DNA from: Bemisia tabaci | Taxonomy: Eukaryota; Arthropoda; Insecta; Hemiptera; Aleyrodidae | Direction of reading: 5' to 3' | DNA: 64,000 bases | NCBI RefSeq assembly: GCF_918797505.1 | Contig: NC_092801.1 | Span: 28,922,477-28,986,476, forward strand | Shown: positions 11,455 through 22,237 of the stretch, piece by piece | How positions within the stretch are numbered: the first letter of the stretch is position 1 | Layout of the letters: each line of letters opens with the position of its first letter | Made by a program: the position numbers and the translations under genes | The notes under the pieces: generated by a model | Told to the model about the DNA's origin: nothing | Databases searched by the model: none | Seen by the model: the letters and a program-made list of their open reading frames with translations, nothing else

Positions 11455-11665
11455 AAACACATTAGATCTAGAGTCCCGACTTTTGAAAACATTGACAAAA
11501 AATACTCATGATTCAATCGGATTTTTGCTTGAATCAAAACGAAAACCGCTTAAATTAAGAGGCTTGGCTCTTGATTTAAGCCAAATTCTGATTGAATCAA
11601 GAGTACTTTTTCTTGTCGATGCTTTTAAGAGTCTGGACTCTTGATCCAATGTGTTTTTTTTCCAG
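11455..11665. mobile_element. Foldback MITE family B, copy B1
   Basis: The left arm reads CTGGAAAAAAAACACATTAG then ATCTAGAGTCC. The right arm is its complement, ending GTTTTTTTTCCAG. Mid-arm words ACTCTTGATTCAATC and GATTGAATCAAGAGT pair as well. Five copies (B1-B5) are in the window. Confidence 0.85.
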
Positions 11666-11832
11666 TAGTTGCGTTTAAACCCATTCAATATATCGATTTT
11701 AGGTGAGGCAGGCAGCCTCACGAAAGATCGAGTGTTTAAAATACATTCAAAGGGAGAAATACAGTGTTGCCACCTTGTAAAAATTGCCACTCGCTTAGTT
11801 AAGATTGGACACGATGTGGAAACTTTAAACAC

Positions 11833-12001
11833 CAGTGGCGTGGCGTGTTATGCGATATATCGATTGATCTGCCTTTAAACCTATGCAAAAAAATCGCTGG
11901 ACAGAATGTTCGCAACAAACTTTTTAATATTTGATTCTTTACCACAGCTTCAAATGGGGAAAATATTGATAATATAATCGATCATGCACGACTCGCCACT
12001 G
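11833..12001. mobile_element. MITE family U, copy U2
   Basis: CAGTGGCGTGGCGTGTTATG at the left and CACGACTCGCCACTG at the right, with GCGATATATCGATTGATCTG inside. Confidence 0.85.
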
Positions 12002-12434
12002 TTAGACACTTATGAGTCATACACATATTCGTTCCTAAAACAACTCTTTTCATTGTGGAGGCCATTTATGGATTGAATTAGAATTAAGTGATGTTAAGTG
12101 ATGCTATTATATTTAACAAAACCTGTCAAGTATCGAACTCACCGATAAACCTTAAAAATCCGAATATTTAAACCTCAAACCTGAAATTCCAGATTGTGTA
12201 TGCCTATTTCAAGTGAGACCTAAGCAGACAGCTTTGCCCAAGGTCCGGACCTATTTTAAAGTTTATAAATGTCGTGCGCTTCTTTCCTTCATATCTTTTA
12301 TTTTTTCAGTGACAAAGCATTTTCATCGCTTGCAAGGATGCATTTCCAGAGTTGAGCTGTTATTTACTCGTGGTCCTTGAGAATGATTGTTTAAATGATG
12401 CTATGTTCAAAATTTTCAAGAAATTATCTTAGTA
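12002..12434. other. Second arm of inverted pair GG and unique sequence
   Basis: 12097-12192 is the complement of 8084-8172. The rest shows no gene or repeat. Confidence 0.5.
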
Positions 12435-12699
12435 CAAGGAGAAAAAAACCTCGTGCGTGGGATCCGAAGTTTAGGTCGTATGGATCTCTGAAGTTTTCGG
12501 ATTGAGCATCTGAACACTTTAGGTCTAGCTGCGTCGAGGTTCGGATCACACATCTGAAACTTCAGTTATTGAAGTACTTTAGATGTGTGATACGAACCTC
12601 AACAGCTAGACCTAAAGTGTTCAGATGCTCAATCCGAAAACTTCAGAGATCCATATGACCTAAACTTCAGGTCCCACGCACGAATTTTATTTCTCTGTG
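12435..12699. mobile_element. Foldback MITE family E, copy E1
   Basis: TA-flanked (12433-12434 and 12700-12701). The arms run from GAGAAAAAAACCTCGTGCGT to its counterpart ending in TATTTCTCTGTG. They pair through GGATCTCTGAAGTTTTCGGA / TCCGAAAACTTCAGAGATCC and on to an inner stem around GAAGTACTTTAG. E2 is at 40690-40999. Confidence 0.87.
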
Positions 12700-12790
12700 T
12701 ACAATTTAAATAGGGTCTTCCAAAGGAAAGGAGTTGCTCAAGGAGCAACCAAAAACAAAGCCATAGAGATCTTCGTTAAATCGAAATATA

Positions 12791-12941
12791 GAACTTTATA
12801 GGTGGTTTCATCGGTTTTCTCGTAAATCTTCTTAAGAGAAACACCCCTCAAAATTTTTAATGTGACAACATGAACAACCAAATGTTCAACTTCATTCTAA
12901 AATAGCGTGTCCAGCCTTTCCCTAAAGCTTGTTCCACTGTA
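12791..12941. mobile_element. Family I fragment, I4
   Basis: GTTTCATCGGTTTTCTCGTA, ACACCCCTCAAAATTTTTAA and AGCGTGTCCAGCCTTTCCC align with the right half of I1-I3. The left half is missing. Confidence 0.6.
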
Positions 12942-13191
12942 TGTCGCAGCACACGGAACGCTTTAAGTAGACATTGTAAGACGGTAATTTATAACGATTC
13001 CTCACCACCCGAGCAAACATTAATTTCTTTTCTCTAATTAAGCGAGTTGAAATTAAAAACGAGTACTTCCAGTTGACTGCCCCTGTGACACGGAGCCTTG
13101 AGATATATAACAAGCAAAATACATGTTGGCAAAATCACTCGGCGAGTGGTTCGTAGGATTTTCATACGCCGATTTAAATCATAACACTATG

Positions 13192-13440
13192 CTGCCATGC
13201 TAAGGGAAAACGCCGTATGAGCCATCGGACGTTGCCAAATTCCTTTGACGAATAATGGATTTTTGGGAAATTCTTGAGTATTTTTCCTCCAAATTTCCAG
13301 GGTGTTTTGTTCGTAATTTTATCTGAAGTGTATTTCAATTTCGATGAAAAAAGTCATAACTTTCCTAAAAAATTGGTCTTTTTGAAAGAAAATGTGGCAA
13401 TATTCGAATATCCATACGGCGTTCTTATTTCATGCGGCAG
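13192..13440. mobile_element. Foldback MITE family J, copy J4
   Basis: CTGCCATGCTAAGGGAAAAC at the left and CCATACGGCGTTCTTATTTC then ATGCGGCAG at the right, about 249 bp. Uninterrupted. Confidence 0.85.
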
Positions 13441-13453
13441 TATAAGAGCAATG

Positions 13454-13492
13454 CATTGACAATGACAATGTATTGACAATGACAATGTATTG
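13454..13492. repeat. Short tandem repeat
   Basis: TATTGACAATGACAATG occurs twice back to back, immediately right of J4. Confidence 0.7.
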
Positions 13493-13679
13493 AGCAATGT
13501 AATATGTGTATGACCAGCAGTAGAATTCTAAACATACTACCATAAATTTCTCACACGGTTAGCGCACATCGTAACCGTAGAACCGCATCTTGGTTAGTAC
13601 AACCGTCTGAGCTTCGGTACAACACCTATCATGCAATTTGAGTCAATTTTGTCATGAAAAATTACCAAATACAATCAGC

Positions 13680-13990
13680 CTTTCCTTCTTCTTCCTTCTT
13701 CCTTCTTTTTTCTTCTTCTTCCTTTCTTCTTCCTTCTTCTTCCTTTTTTCTTCTTCTTCTTTTCTTCTTCCTTCTTCTTCCTTCTTCTTTCTTCTTCTTC
13801 TTCCTTCTTTTTTCTTCTTCTTCCTTCTTCTTCCTTCCTTCTACCTTCTTCTTCCTTGTTCTTCCTTGTTCTTCCTTTCTTATTCCCTCCTTCTTCCTTC
13901 ATCTTCCTTCCCTCTTCCTTCTTCTTTCTTTCCTTTAGTCCTTTCTCCTCTCTTCTTCTCCTTTTTTCCTTTTTTTTCCTTCATTTTTTT
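13680..13990. repeat. Pyrimidine (TTC/CTT) tract
   Basis: Almost pure C and T on this strand, mostly CTTCTTCCTTCTT units. Open frames on both strands give Ser/Phe/Leu-rich or Lys/Glu-rich products and are low-complexity artefacts. Confidence 0.95.
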
Positions 13991-14309
13991 GGGCAAATGC
14001 CCACCTCCCCCTCCCCCTGGTTCCGCCTATGTTCTGTACAAAAGGAATAAGACGGCAATATTCTCTGTAAATATGTACGCTCCCAGTGATTAGACTTCCG
14101 ATTTGGCAACAACGGCATCGGATTGGCTGGCAAATCAAGCGCGGTCCGTGAAAATGAACCGGCGACGAAATTGGTACCCCCCACTCTCCCCCTTCACCCA
14201 CAATCCCCGCGCACGGCCAGGTCGAGGGATATAAATGAGCCGTATCAAAGCGCACCGCGGATTCCCGGCAGGGACCCATGATTATTTATCCCACTCGCGC
14301 ATTCTGTTG
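13991..14309. other. GC-richer spacer
   Basis: No gene recognised. ATATAAATGAG at about 14229 resembles a TATA box, but nothing downstream looks like a transcript start or exon. Confidence 0.3.
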
Positions 14310-15262
14310 CATGTCAGCCGAACTTTTACAAGCTCCAATTCGTGAAACCATTGACACCTGTTCGAAGCCCCGTCCAAACACTAATGGCGCACTTAGAGCG
14401 GCTCTTGAATTCGGCGGACCGCAAGATTGGAGTTTTAAAATTTAAAGCACCCGGCAAGTGCATCTTCGTTCCTTATTCCGACGTTGCGAACGAAGGATGC
14501 AACCATATCGACGTGAGGGATATGCGTGAAGTATTCTGAAAAATTAAGGCGTTCCGACCGTCGGGCAGGTGCATCTTTATTCCTCATTTCGGCGTTTCCA
14601 AACAAAGGATGCAACTATATCTACGTGAGGGATTTGCGTGAAGTATTCTGAAAAATTAAGGCGTTCCGCTGATTGTGCTTTCTGCAGCGTGTCAGTCGGA
14701 CTTTTACAAAATTCAATTTGTGAAACCATCGGCACCTCTTCGAAGCACGGTCCGAATACCCATTAGTGGTACCTACACTTAGAGAGTCACTTTTGAACGC
14801 ACCGTATAAGATTGGAGTTATAAAATTTAAATCATCGGGCGAGTGCATCTTCATTAATTCTTCCAACATTGCAAATGAAGAATGCAACTATATTCACGTG
14901 ACGGATATGCGTGAAGTATTCTGAAAAATTAAGGGGTTCCGAAGATTACGCTTCCTGTAGCGTGACAGCTGAACTTTCACAACTTCCAATTTGTGAAACC
15001 ATTGACACTTGTTCGAAGCGCCAGTCAAATACAAGTCGCGTACTCAGAGAAGCAATAAAAGTCGACTCAATGCAGAATTGGAGTTTTAAATTTTAAACCT
15101 TCGGAGCGGAGCATCTTCGTTCTTTATTCCAACACGCGACGTTAAGAACGGGTGATACGTACGAACAATGCAACAATATTAACGTGACAGACATGCTTGA
15201 CGTATTCTGAAAGAGCAAGGCACTCCAATGACTATGCTTTCTATTGCAAGCGAGCCGAACTT
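14310..15262 (+). repeat. Diverged tandem repeat, unit about 270-290 bp
   Basis: Each unit contains CGAACTTTTACAA..., a GTGAAACCATTGACACCTG-like word, AGATTGGAGTTTTAAAATTT, then GTGCATCTTC and GCGTGAAGTATTCTGAAAAA. Units begin near 14310, 14666 and 14940. An extra partial unit lies at 14557-14665 and a stub at 15226-15262, cut off by Q1. The stretch from AAGATTGGAG to TATTCTGA is open in the same frame in units 1 and 2 (KIGV.KFK....CIF, ending MREVF and stop). It is frameshifted in the partial unit and stops early in unit 3. Possibly a decayed coding repeat; more likely noncoding satellite. Confidence 0.8.
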
Positions 15263-15563
15263 TTATAATAATGGACCATTAGACAAGGTACGAATTTAAG
15301 CAATCTGATACAAGTTCCATAACCAAAATTTTACGTAAAACACGATTCTTACAACGAAAATCACTGAAACCAACTTTTAACGAAGATATTGACGTTTTTA
15401 TTACACATTGGTTACGAGAAATTTGAACTGCCCGCTCACAAGAAATGCAAAGCTCTACGTGAGTCAAATCGTGCTTTACAACGGTTTCAGCAATCTTCTC
15501 AATCGAGTGATGGTCATTTCCCACCATGTGTTGTTCAAATCCCACCATGTGTTGTTCAAACTA

Positions 15564-16572
15564 CATAGGCTGTCCCAAAACAAATGAGAGTAAGTCTGTA
15601 TTTCAGGAACAATAATAGATATTGAAACGCGGTTTGTAAGAGGTTGTAGCTCATATCCTTAGCTATTCAATGAGCCCAAGATTAGCTCATTTGGTCAAAA
15701 TTTCGCTGAGTTACAGCAATTTTCCGGAGGCGTGTAAAGAATAACCCTACAGGATTTTTGAGCACATTTTTCCTTGTCTGAACTGTTGTTCCGAGAGTCG
15801 CGCAGTTGATAGCAACTTTGCGGATCACGTTGGCACTGGACTAGATGCAAGTTCTAATATGTTTGCATGTGCTTTCATTGCATATCAGAGTTTTCTTCAA
15901 CTTCCCAGCTCAGTGAAGCCAACATTGTATAGCGTTAATGACACGTGTTCTCGTCTGGTGCAATGAGTTCGCCCGCGGAGCTGAAACAAGAGCAACGCTA
16001 TGCCATCCGTTACTGTGTTCGCCGAGGTTTAACTGCCTCTGATACCGTAAAAGAGGTGTTAGTTACTTATGGAGAAAATCGACTTGGGGAGAGCACCATT
16101 TATCGGTGGCATGCAGCTTTTTCCGAGGGTCGCGAGTCGGCGGCTTTGATTCCGCATGGCGGCCGGCCGTCAACTTCTGCGGCGGAGGAAAGTGTCATTA
16201 ACGCTAGACAATGTTGGCTTCACTGAGCTGGGAAGTTGAAGAAAACTCTGATATGCAATGAAAGCACATGCAAACATATTAGAACTTGCATCTAGACCAG
16301 TGCGAACGTGATCCGCAAAATTGCTATCAACTACGCGACTCTCGGAACAACAGTTCAGACAAGGAAAAATGTGCTCAAAAATCCTGTAGGGTTATTCTTT
16401 ACACGCCTCCGGAAAATTGCTGTAACTCAGCGAAATTTTGACCAAATGAGCTAATCTTGGGCTCGTTGGATAGCTAAGAATATGAGCTACAACCTCCTAC
16501 AAACCGCGTCTCAATATCTATTATTGTTTCTGAAATACAGACTTACTCTCAGTTGTTTTGGGACAGCCTATG
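15564..16572. mobile_element. Mariner-type foldback element P, nested in Q1
   Basis: The element is flanked by TA duplications (15562-15563 and 16573-16574). Its outer ends are CATAGGCTGTCCCAAAACAA and TTGTTTTGGGACAGCCTATG. Arms 15564-15928 and 16210-16572 are nearly identical inverted copies of about 365 bp. The 281-bp unpaired loop carries the start of a mariner-type transposase gene. TA duplication plus a mariner N-terminus place it in the Tc1/mariner superfamily. It cannot mobilise itself. Confidence 0.92.
15963..16226 (+). pseudogene. Truncated mariner-type transposase (N-terminal DNA-binding part)
   Basis: An 87-codon frame starts at ATG 15963 and stops at 16226. Residues about 10-52 resemble the N-terminal helix-turn-helix of mariner transposases, including YGENRLGESTIYRWHAAF. 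EGRES and GRPSTS at about residues 57-73 fit the second half of the DNA-binding region and linker. In the family this part binds the terminal inverted repeats, and a C-terminal DD(34)D catalytic domain follows. Here the frame runs straight into the right arm of the hairpin after about 80 residues, so the catalytic domain is absent. A full mariner protein is about 340-350 residues. If expressed, it could only bind DNA. The frame is otherwise free of stops. Confidence 0.85.
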
Positions 16573-16879
16573 TATAAGCAATTTGCTATAGCTGAGCCAA
16601 AGCGTCAGGATTGAGGTTGCCAGATTTTTATATCGCAGGGACTGTCATGATAACGTTTAGCGCTCGATGTGAATCACGTGGAGCATTGAGTTTTCATGAG
16701 TGGGTGGTTTGAATTCACGCATCAAGAATCATTAAATATCTCCGTAAGGTATCGATTTCGATAATTTTCGTTGAGCGCATCGTGTTGTGCGTGAAATTTT
16801 GATCAAGAAGCATGTATCAGAATGCTGAAATTCGTACCTGTCTAGCGGTCCATTCTCATGCCACGATCCTGACTTCTAA

Positions 16880-17021
16880 TCGGACTGCATTTTGCAATTT
16901 GGAACTATAAATTCTGGATCATCTGAAAAAAACACTTATATTTGCATATGAAAATTAATGTCACATACGTCGTTTTAAACCGGGGCCCAATAGTCCCAAA
17001 TTGCAAAATGCAGTCCAATCA
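16880..17021. mobile_element. MITE family V, copy V1
   Basis: The arms are GGACTGCATTTTGCAATTTG and CAAATTGCAAAATGCAGTCC. V2 at 39820-40234 has the same ends around a longer interior. Confidence 0.8.
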
Positions 17022-17651
17022 GTAGAGCAGCATCCCGGACAAACCTCGCCCTATCAAAAGCAGTCAATGTCACGTGACCTGTAAACAAACCGGCAAGACG
17101 TCTCGTTTCGACGGTCTGAAGAGAAAGAATCGTAAAACCTACCGGGCGGAGAGGCAAATCCAACAAAGCTTGCACAAAATGCGTTCGGTTCGGACGAGAG
17201 TCCCCACCCCCCACCCCGTGGATGAAAAATGAAGTTATTGCTCCTTTCTTCAAGACGGGAAGCATCCCCCACCGCACCCCTATCCCACCACCCCCGCCCC
17301 GCTTCGGCGAGCCGTAAGTAGCTGACCTAATTTTACATGTGACTAGTTTCTCATCACTCTCGAGATTACACTATCAACCCTTATCGCCCCTTATCAGGCT
17401 CCATCAACCCTCATCAATTCACTTTGAGACCCCCGAAGGGATCCCCTCGTCAAATCGTTACCTACCCCCGGCGACTCGCGTTGACCCCCGCGCGACCCCT
17501 TTTAGACCCTGATTACCTCCCCTTTTTGAGTCGGGGAGACGCGTGACGTCATCGGGTTTCTTTTCGTCACCCAACTGCTAAGAGTGGACCCTCTGCTCAG
17601 CTCACCGTCGAATTTGCGATCGGTACTCAAACAGCTTTTCTCCTTAGCCCA
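17022..17651. other. GC-rich stretch, no gene recognised
   Basis: 17140-17620 contains C-runs (CCCCACCCCCCACCCC) and several CCCTTATC/CCCTCATC words. Short frames on the minus strand show no family similarity and no splice-site logic. Confidence 0.35.
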
Positions 17652-18064
17652 CACTGAAAAAAAATCTCGGTGTATTTACTAAGAAAAGAGTAAAATTACC
17701 AAGAATTCAGGGTTCTATTTGATCCCAGTTATTTCTTGGTAAAATTACCATTCATGAAATTGGTAATTTTACCAAGAAATCTTGGTAAAATTATTGAACT
17801 TTCTCGGTAATTTTACTGGACCTTGGTAAAAACGCCAATATTTTTTATCGACTGTGGTAGAATTACCGAGATAAAATGGCAAAGTTACCGGGAATTGATT
17901 ACCAATAACAGTGGTATTCTTACCTGAAAAAAGCACCAAAAATACCGGTTTTTAGGTAAGCTTACCAGTCTGTCTTGGTAGAATTACCAATAATTGGTAA
18001 AAAAAGTGAGATGGTGAAGGTACCAACGGACCTTGGTAAAAACACTGAGAATTTTTTTTCAGTG
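17652..18064 (+). mobile_element. MITE family A, copy A2
   Basis: CACTGAAAAAAAATCTCGG to GAGAATTTTTTTTCAGTG, flanked by a possible CA duplication. Same orientation as A1 and closely similar to it. Confidence 0.9.
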
Positions 18065-18370
18065 CATATATGTCCAAAACTATTTTTTTTAATTGATTTT
18101 TTATTTACTTATTGTTTTTGACGTTATGTAGACAGGGTAAACACAAGTTGAGGTACAACAAAAATAAAGTAGGCTTGTCTATATCCCAGACATGGATTTT
18201 CCTGTGCTGAACACATGAAATTCCCTAATTGCACTAACATTCAAAGTTAAAAACTTTGATGGGTCGTTAACTACCCAATGGGCATATATGGGTTAGGGAG
18301 GGTCCGTTATGGTTAACATCGTGATGATGGGAGGTTTAATAATAAACTTAACGTGGCATTATAAAAAGGA

Positions 18371-18619
18371 CAATTGTTGGGCTTGAAGGACAAGGCGCAT
18401 AAATGCAGCTTTTGCTATTTCGAGAAATTCGTGTTGGAAATTTCAAAATTACGTGGATCCTCATGGCGGAGAGAAAGTTCCAACTGACTTTTTGATGCTT
18501 AAAAATTGGATTTTGAGAGATAATTTTTCACAGAATATGCATCAAGACTAGTTCAACTTGAATCACTAATATCGAAAACTGCACTTATGTGCCTTGTCCT
18601 CCAAGCCCCTTAATTGTTA
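18371..18619. mobile_element. Inverted-repeat element BB
   Basis: The ends read TTGGGCTTGAAGGACAAGGC with GCATAAATGCAG, and the complement GCACTTATGTGCCTTGTCCT with CCAAGCCCC. Only one copy in the window. About 45-bp arms. Confidence 0.7.
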
Positions 18620-18720
18620 CCAAATTCGATTAAAATTCAGCAGTGACGATTTTGGAATAATCAATTGAAAAATGCTGACTCCGCGAGTTTAAATATTAGA
18701 GCCGAACACAGAGCAAAGCT

Positions 18721-18788
18721 GCCTACAAACCTAAGTGGAAACTTCACGTATTGCGCAATGCTTGAAGTATCCACTTAGGTTTGTAGGC
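18721..18788. repeat. Perfect short hairpin
   Basis: GCCTACAAACCTAAGTGGA pairs with TCCACTTAGGTTTGTAGGC around a loop of about 30 bases. Pre-miRNA-sized; no other evidence for a miRNA. Confidence 0.75.
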
Positions 18789-19052
18789 GCCAATGCATGG
18801 TGCGCGTTGACCACCCTCCCGCCGCGCCGAGCCGTAGCGTGCAACGGCGCCTTAAGCGACTATTTCACAACAGAGGTGTTGCACAGTATCATACAAAATT
18901 GAAGGCGCTCCAACATATTAAGGATGACAGGCATCTTTCAAGAGGACGGAGTTTCCCTCGCAAAATAAAGCAAGATACTCCGGCACAAAAAGCGAGCGGT
19001 AGTCCAAGAACTCAGTAAGTGATAGCGTCCGTATTTAATGACGTTTAGCATA

Positions 19053-19307
19053 ACGACGGTGAAACTACCAAACCACGTATCTCGGTTTGCGACGTCGCAG
19101 ACTTCCTGTCATACTTCATTTTTTAAATGAAAAACTACTTAACATCCAGTCTTGAAAATTTCTGTGATTTTTCCTCTTTGTGCGGAGAAAATTCCGTGAA
19201 AATTTCAAGGAATGATATTGATTTGGTCTACTTCAAAAAAATAAAATGTGAGCGTAGATTTTTAAACACCGCAAACGAGATACGTGGTTTGGTAGTTTCA
19301 CCGTCGA
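19053..19307. mobile_element. Foldback element K-like, copy K3
   Basis: Ends CGACGGTGAAACTACCAAAC and GTTTGGTAGTTTCACCGTCG. The arms continue through CACGTATCTCGGTTTGCG. The core has AATTCCGTGAAAATTTC. K4 (31838-32096) shares the ends; K1 and K2 share the core layout. Confidence 0.8.
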
Positions 19308-20375
19308 TAATTTTTTAACATCATTAGAGGAGAAAGTGACTTAATTTAGGCAGAAACATTCTTGAGTATGCAGTCAAGAAGATTTTATTCTAAATCAAGA
19401 AAAAAGTAGCTGAATGAAAGCGGGTTTCTGTTTGATGTGTGTGACTTTTTTTTTTTACGTAAGCATCTTTTCTTCTTTAGAGAAGAATTATTTGCTTTAT
19501 TGATTCATGAGGAAATTCTCTTGGCGGTAGATTCGAGCTTCTTTCTCCTTGAATCAAGTCACTTTTTCCTCTGATGAAGTTCAAAGTCATTCTAAACGTT
19601 ATTGAATACAGATAATAGGACTTACATGCATTCACATGTGGACTTATTAACTTTAGGGTCACACGTGGTAAAAGGATCAAAACTCACCTGCCGAAAAAAC
19701 GCGTGGACGTAAACTACTAGAAAATGCAGGTGCGTGGACAAAAAATCGTTGTCGAAATGTCCCGTAACCAGAAAAAATCCTCGTAAGTAATGAAGTATCT
19801 TTTTTCAGTAACCTCTATATTGACGCTTGCCTAAGGCAGTTTGCCTGCCTCAAAACTGAAGGCAAATCTTTGCGAGGGATTAGAATATATGTTTAATCGT
19901 CGCGAAAAACACAAATTTCATGAAATAAAATGCGACGTATTCTACAATAAAGAGGTCGGATTCATAATTCTATCTGTCTTGAAATGATCTGGCGTGTAAT
20001 CTCATCTCAAAAATGTCATCAAGCTGAACGACATAAATTCATGAATATCTACACCTACAGTTCATGAGACAATTGAGACACTCGCAAATGACGTATTTTG
20101 TAATACAGCACCCGATTTTGCTTTCTGACGTTTCTACGCGCTCGTTAGCTCTAACGAATTCTCGGTGGAAAGCAGGACACAAATGATATTGCAGCAATAA
20201 GTTTTGGCCAACTTGATAAATCTTCGTAGCTCCAATCTCTCCCATCGATCAAATTACGAAAGTGTTCTGTCCCCGTCGGCGAAATTGCTTTATCGAGCAG
20301 GGAATCGCCTGACGCTTTGAGGGAAAGTTAACGATCCGACATTCTTGATTGAGAGGATGCTCAGGTTCACACATT
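19308..20375. other. No gene; DD-like remnant at the left
   Basis: About 19340-19575 resembles DD (TTCTCTTGGCGGTAGATTCG). The rest is ordinary sequence with short frames only. Confidence 0.4.
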
Positions 20376-20839
20376 CTGCAGTGCTAGGGAAAAACGCCGT
20401 ATGGACCTTCAGGCGTTGCCAAATTTCCTCGGATAAAACTAAAATTTCCTGGTGAACTTATGAATATTTTCCATCCAATTTTTCAGATAATTATTAATAC
20501 TGGAAAAAAAAACACATTGGATCTAGAGTCCATACTCTTGAAAACATTGACAAGAAAAAGGACTCTTGATTCAGTCAGATTTAAGCTTAAATCAAAAGGA
20601 AATCCGCTCAAATTAAGAGGCTTGGTTCTTGATTTAAGCTTAAATCTGATTGAATCAAGAGTATTTTTTCTTGTCGATGTTTTTAAGAGTCTGGACTCTA
20701 GATCCAATAATGTGTTTTTTTCCGGTGATATTCTGAATTTCACCTAAAATTTTCATCAATTTCCTTGAAAATAAACATTTTAGTGAGGGAAATTTGGCAA
20801 CTCTCAATATTTATACGGCGTTTTTCCTTCGCACGGCAG
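20376..20839. mobile_element. Family J element J5 interrupted by B2
   Basis: CTGCAGTGCTAGGGAAAAAC at the left and TTTTTCCTTCGCACGGCAG at the right. B2 sits in the core just after TTTTTCAGATAATTATTAA. Confidence 0.88.
20500..20726. mobile_element. Foldback MITE family B, copy B2, nested in J5
   Basis: CTGGAAAAAAAAACACATTG to GTGTTTTTTTCCGGTG. Palindromic over the full length: frames of 95 and 86 codons on opposite strands mirror each other and are not genes. Confidence 0.9.
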
Positions 20840-21340
20840 CATTGTTGTACCTCTTACTTTAGGGCGTAAATGCATTTTCAGATGGGACCCGATGTTCGTA
20901 TAATATCACACTTTTCAGGGCTCATCTTAACTTGGAGTTAAGCTTTTGCGCCAGAGGAGCGACGCATGTGCATGATGTCAGGTCCATTAGAGAGTCCAAT
21001 ATTGATGGCACTCGCGTTTTTCCTTGTCCTCAAATTATTTGTCCCCGCTCGAAGATAAATCGTCGTATTTGTATTGTCACCTCTGGTGTGAGATCAGATA
21101 TCTCCTGGAATTAGTACACGTCTGCGCCACGCGAAACGGTGCAGTTTCTTTCGGCGGAAAGTGAATCGGCAGAATCTTACTCGCGAATTTAATGAGTTAT
21201 TGGTGTGAACTCAGTTTGGGTCCTATCCTAATCCACGAAGACCCTGAACCGTTGCACGTCTTGTGAGGTTGCTGAGGAATATTTAACACGCGGAGAGAAT
21301 ATCATATCGTATACACGAAAACAATTGTGAATTTTTCAGC
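20840..21340. other. No gene seen
   Basis: Unique-looking sequence. GTGAGATCAGATATCTCCTG near 21090 is the only palindromic word noted. Confidence 0.35.
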
Positions 21341-21503
21341 CAGCGGCGTGGCGTGCTTTGCGATACATCGACTGATCTGCCATTTGAACCTATGGACAAA
21401 GATCGATAAACAGGATGTTTGCAACGAATTTCTTAATAATCAATTCTTTACCATAACTTCAAGGAGGGAAATGTCTATAATCGATCATTCACGCCACGCC
21501 ACT
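21341..21503. mobile_element. MITE family U, copy U3
   Basis: CAGCGGCGTGGCGTGCTTTG to CATTCACGCCACGCCACT. Full length, about 163 bp. Confidence 0.87.
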
Positions 21504-22166
21504 ATTTTCAGCATTCGATCGCAAACCCGTATTTTCTGATAGAAGCGGCTTCAAGACCCGCGAAGAGACCGAGAATGATCAAATCATGATAAATTTCATA
21601 CAAAGTAACCGCCAAAACGCAAAGAAATCAAAGGATTGTAGAAATACACACTGGGCCCATCAACGGCTCTTATTGAACACAAGAAACTTTCATCCTCATC
21701 CTTCATTGCACCTCAAGTTCACCCTCTCTCAAGGTTCATTGGGCGATTCGGCGGCCGACACGGCCGAAGTCTGGCTCCGTCGGTGTGGTACTGTCGGTGC
21801 GAGAATTGCTCCTCGAAGCCGGCCATTCATCAGTGGCGGCCATTGAATGGCTCCAATTACTTACGATCGTAAGCTGTGGGCGTTAAGCGACGGACAAAGC
21901 GCCGGGTCCTGCGCGCAAGCTCGCCGCTCTGTCTAGCTCCGCCAATTGCTCCAGTCATTTCATTCACGCTTTAATTACGATTACGACCCCCCGGGCCGAT
22001 TCACCCCCGCCCTCCTACCCCCTGTCGCCTCACCCTCACCCCCTTCACGTCCGTCGCAGTCGAAGCCCATTCCTTCGATAGATGTTCATAGTTTGTCTCA
22101 TCATTATGGTCTCAAGCGAGCTGACCACCGCGTTTTGACGGTAAGAATACGTCTTAGGGTCGTACT
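21504..22166. other. GC-richer stretch, no gene recognised
   Basis: 21740-22060 is GC-rich. Open frames here have no similarity I recognise and no clear splice signals. Confidence 0.35.
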
Positions 22167-22237
22167 CAGTGGCGTGGCGTGCTTTGCGATATATCGATTG
22201 ATTTGCCATTTAAACCTATGAGAAAGATTATTGTAGA
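22167..22237. mobile_element. MITE family U fragment, U4
   Basis: The left half only: CAGTGGCGTGGCGTGCTTTG, GATATATCGATTGATTTGCC and TTTAAACCTATGAGAAAGAT. The right half is lost. Confidence 0.8.

Larger units (their letters stand above)
15271..16855. mobile_element. Foldback element Q, copy Q1, interrupted by P
   Basis: Outer ends are ATGGACCATTAGACAAGGTA and TACCTGTCTAGCGGTCCAT. The uninterrupted copy Q2 (54381-54930) matches both halves in opposite orientation. P is inserted at a TA after GTTGTTCAAAC. Just before P, a 22-bp segment ending GTGTTGTTCAAA is tandemly duplicated. Confidence 0.87.

Noticed and set aside
13638..14093. Long Ser/Phe/Leu-rich and Lys/Glu-rich frames in the pyrimidine tract
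   Set aside because: They are translations of TTC/CTT simple repeats and have no complex sequence.
14225..14240. TATA-like ATATAAATGAG as a promoter
   Set aside because: No initiator, downstream gene or exon supports it; AT-rich DNA gives such words by chance.
20460..20747. Overlapping 95- and 86-codon frames on both strands (also at 11396-11832 and 23064-23315)
   Set aside because: These are palindromic B MITEs; the two strands encode mirror copies with no conserved start or domain.
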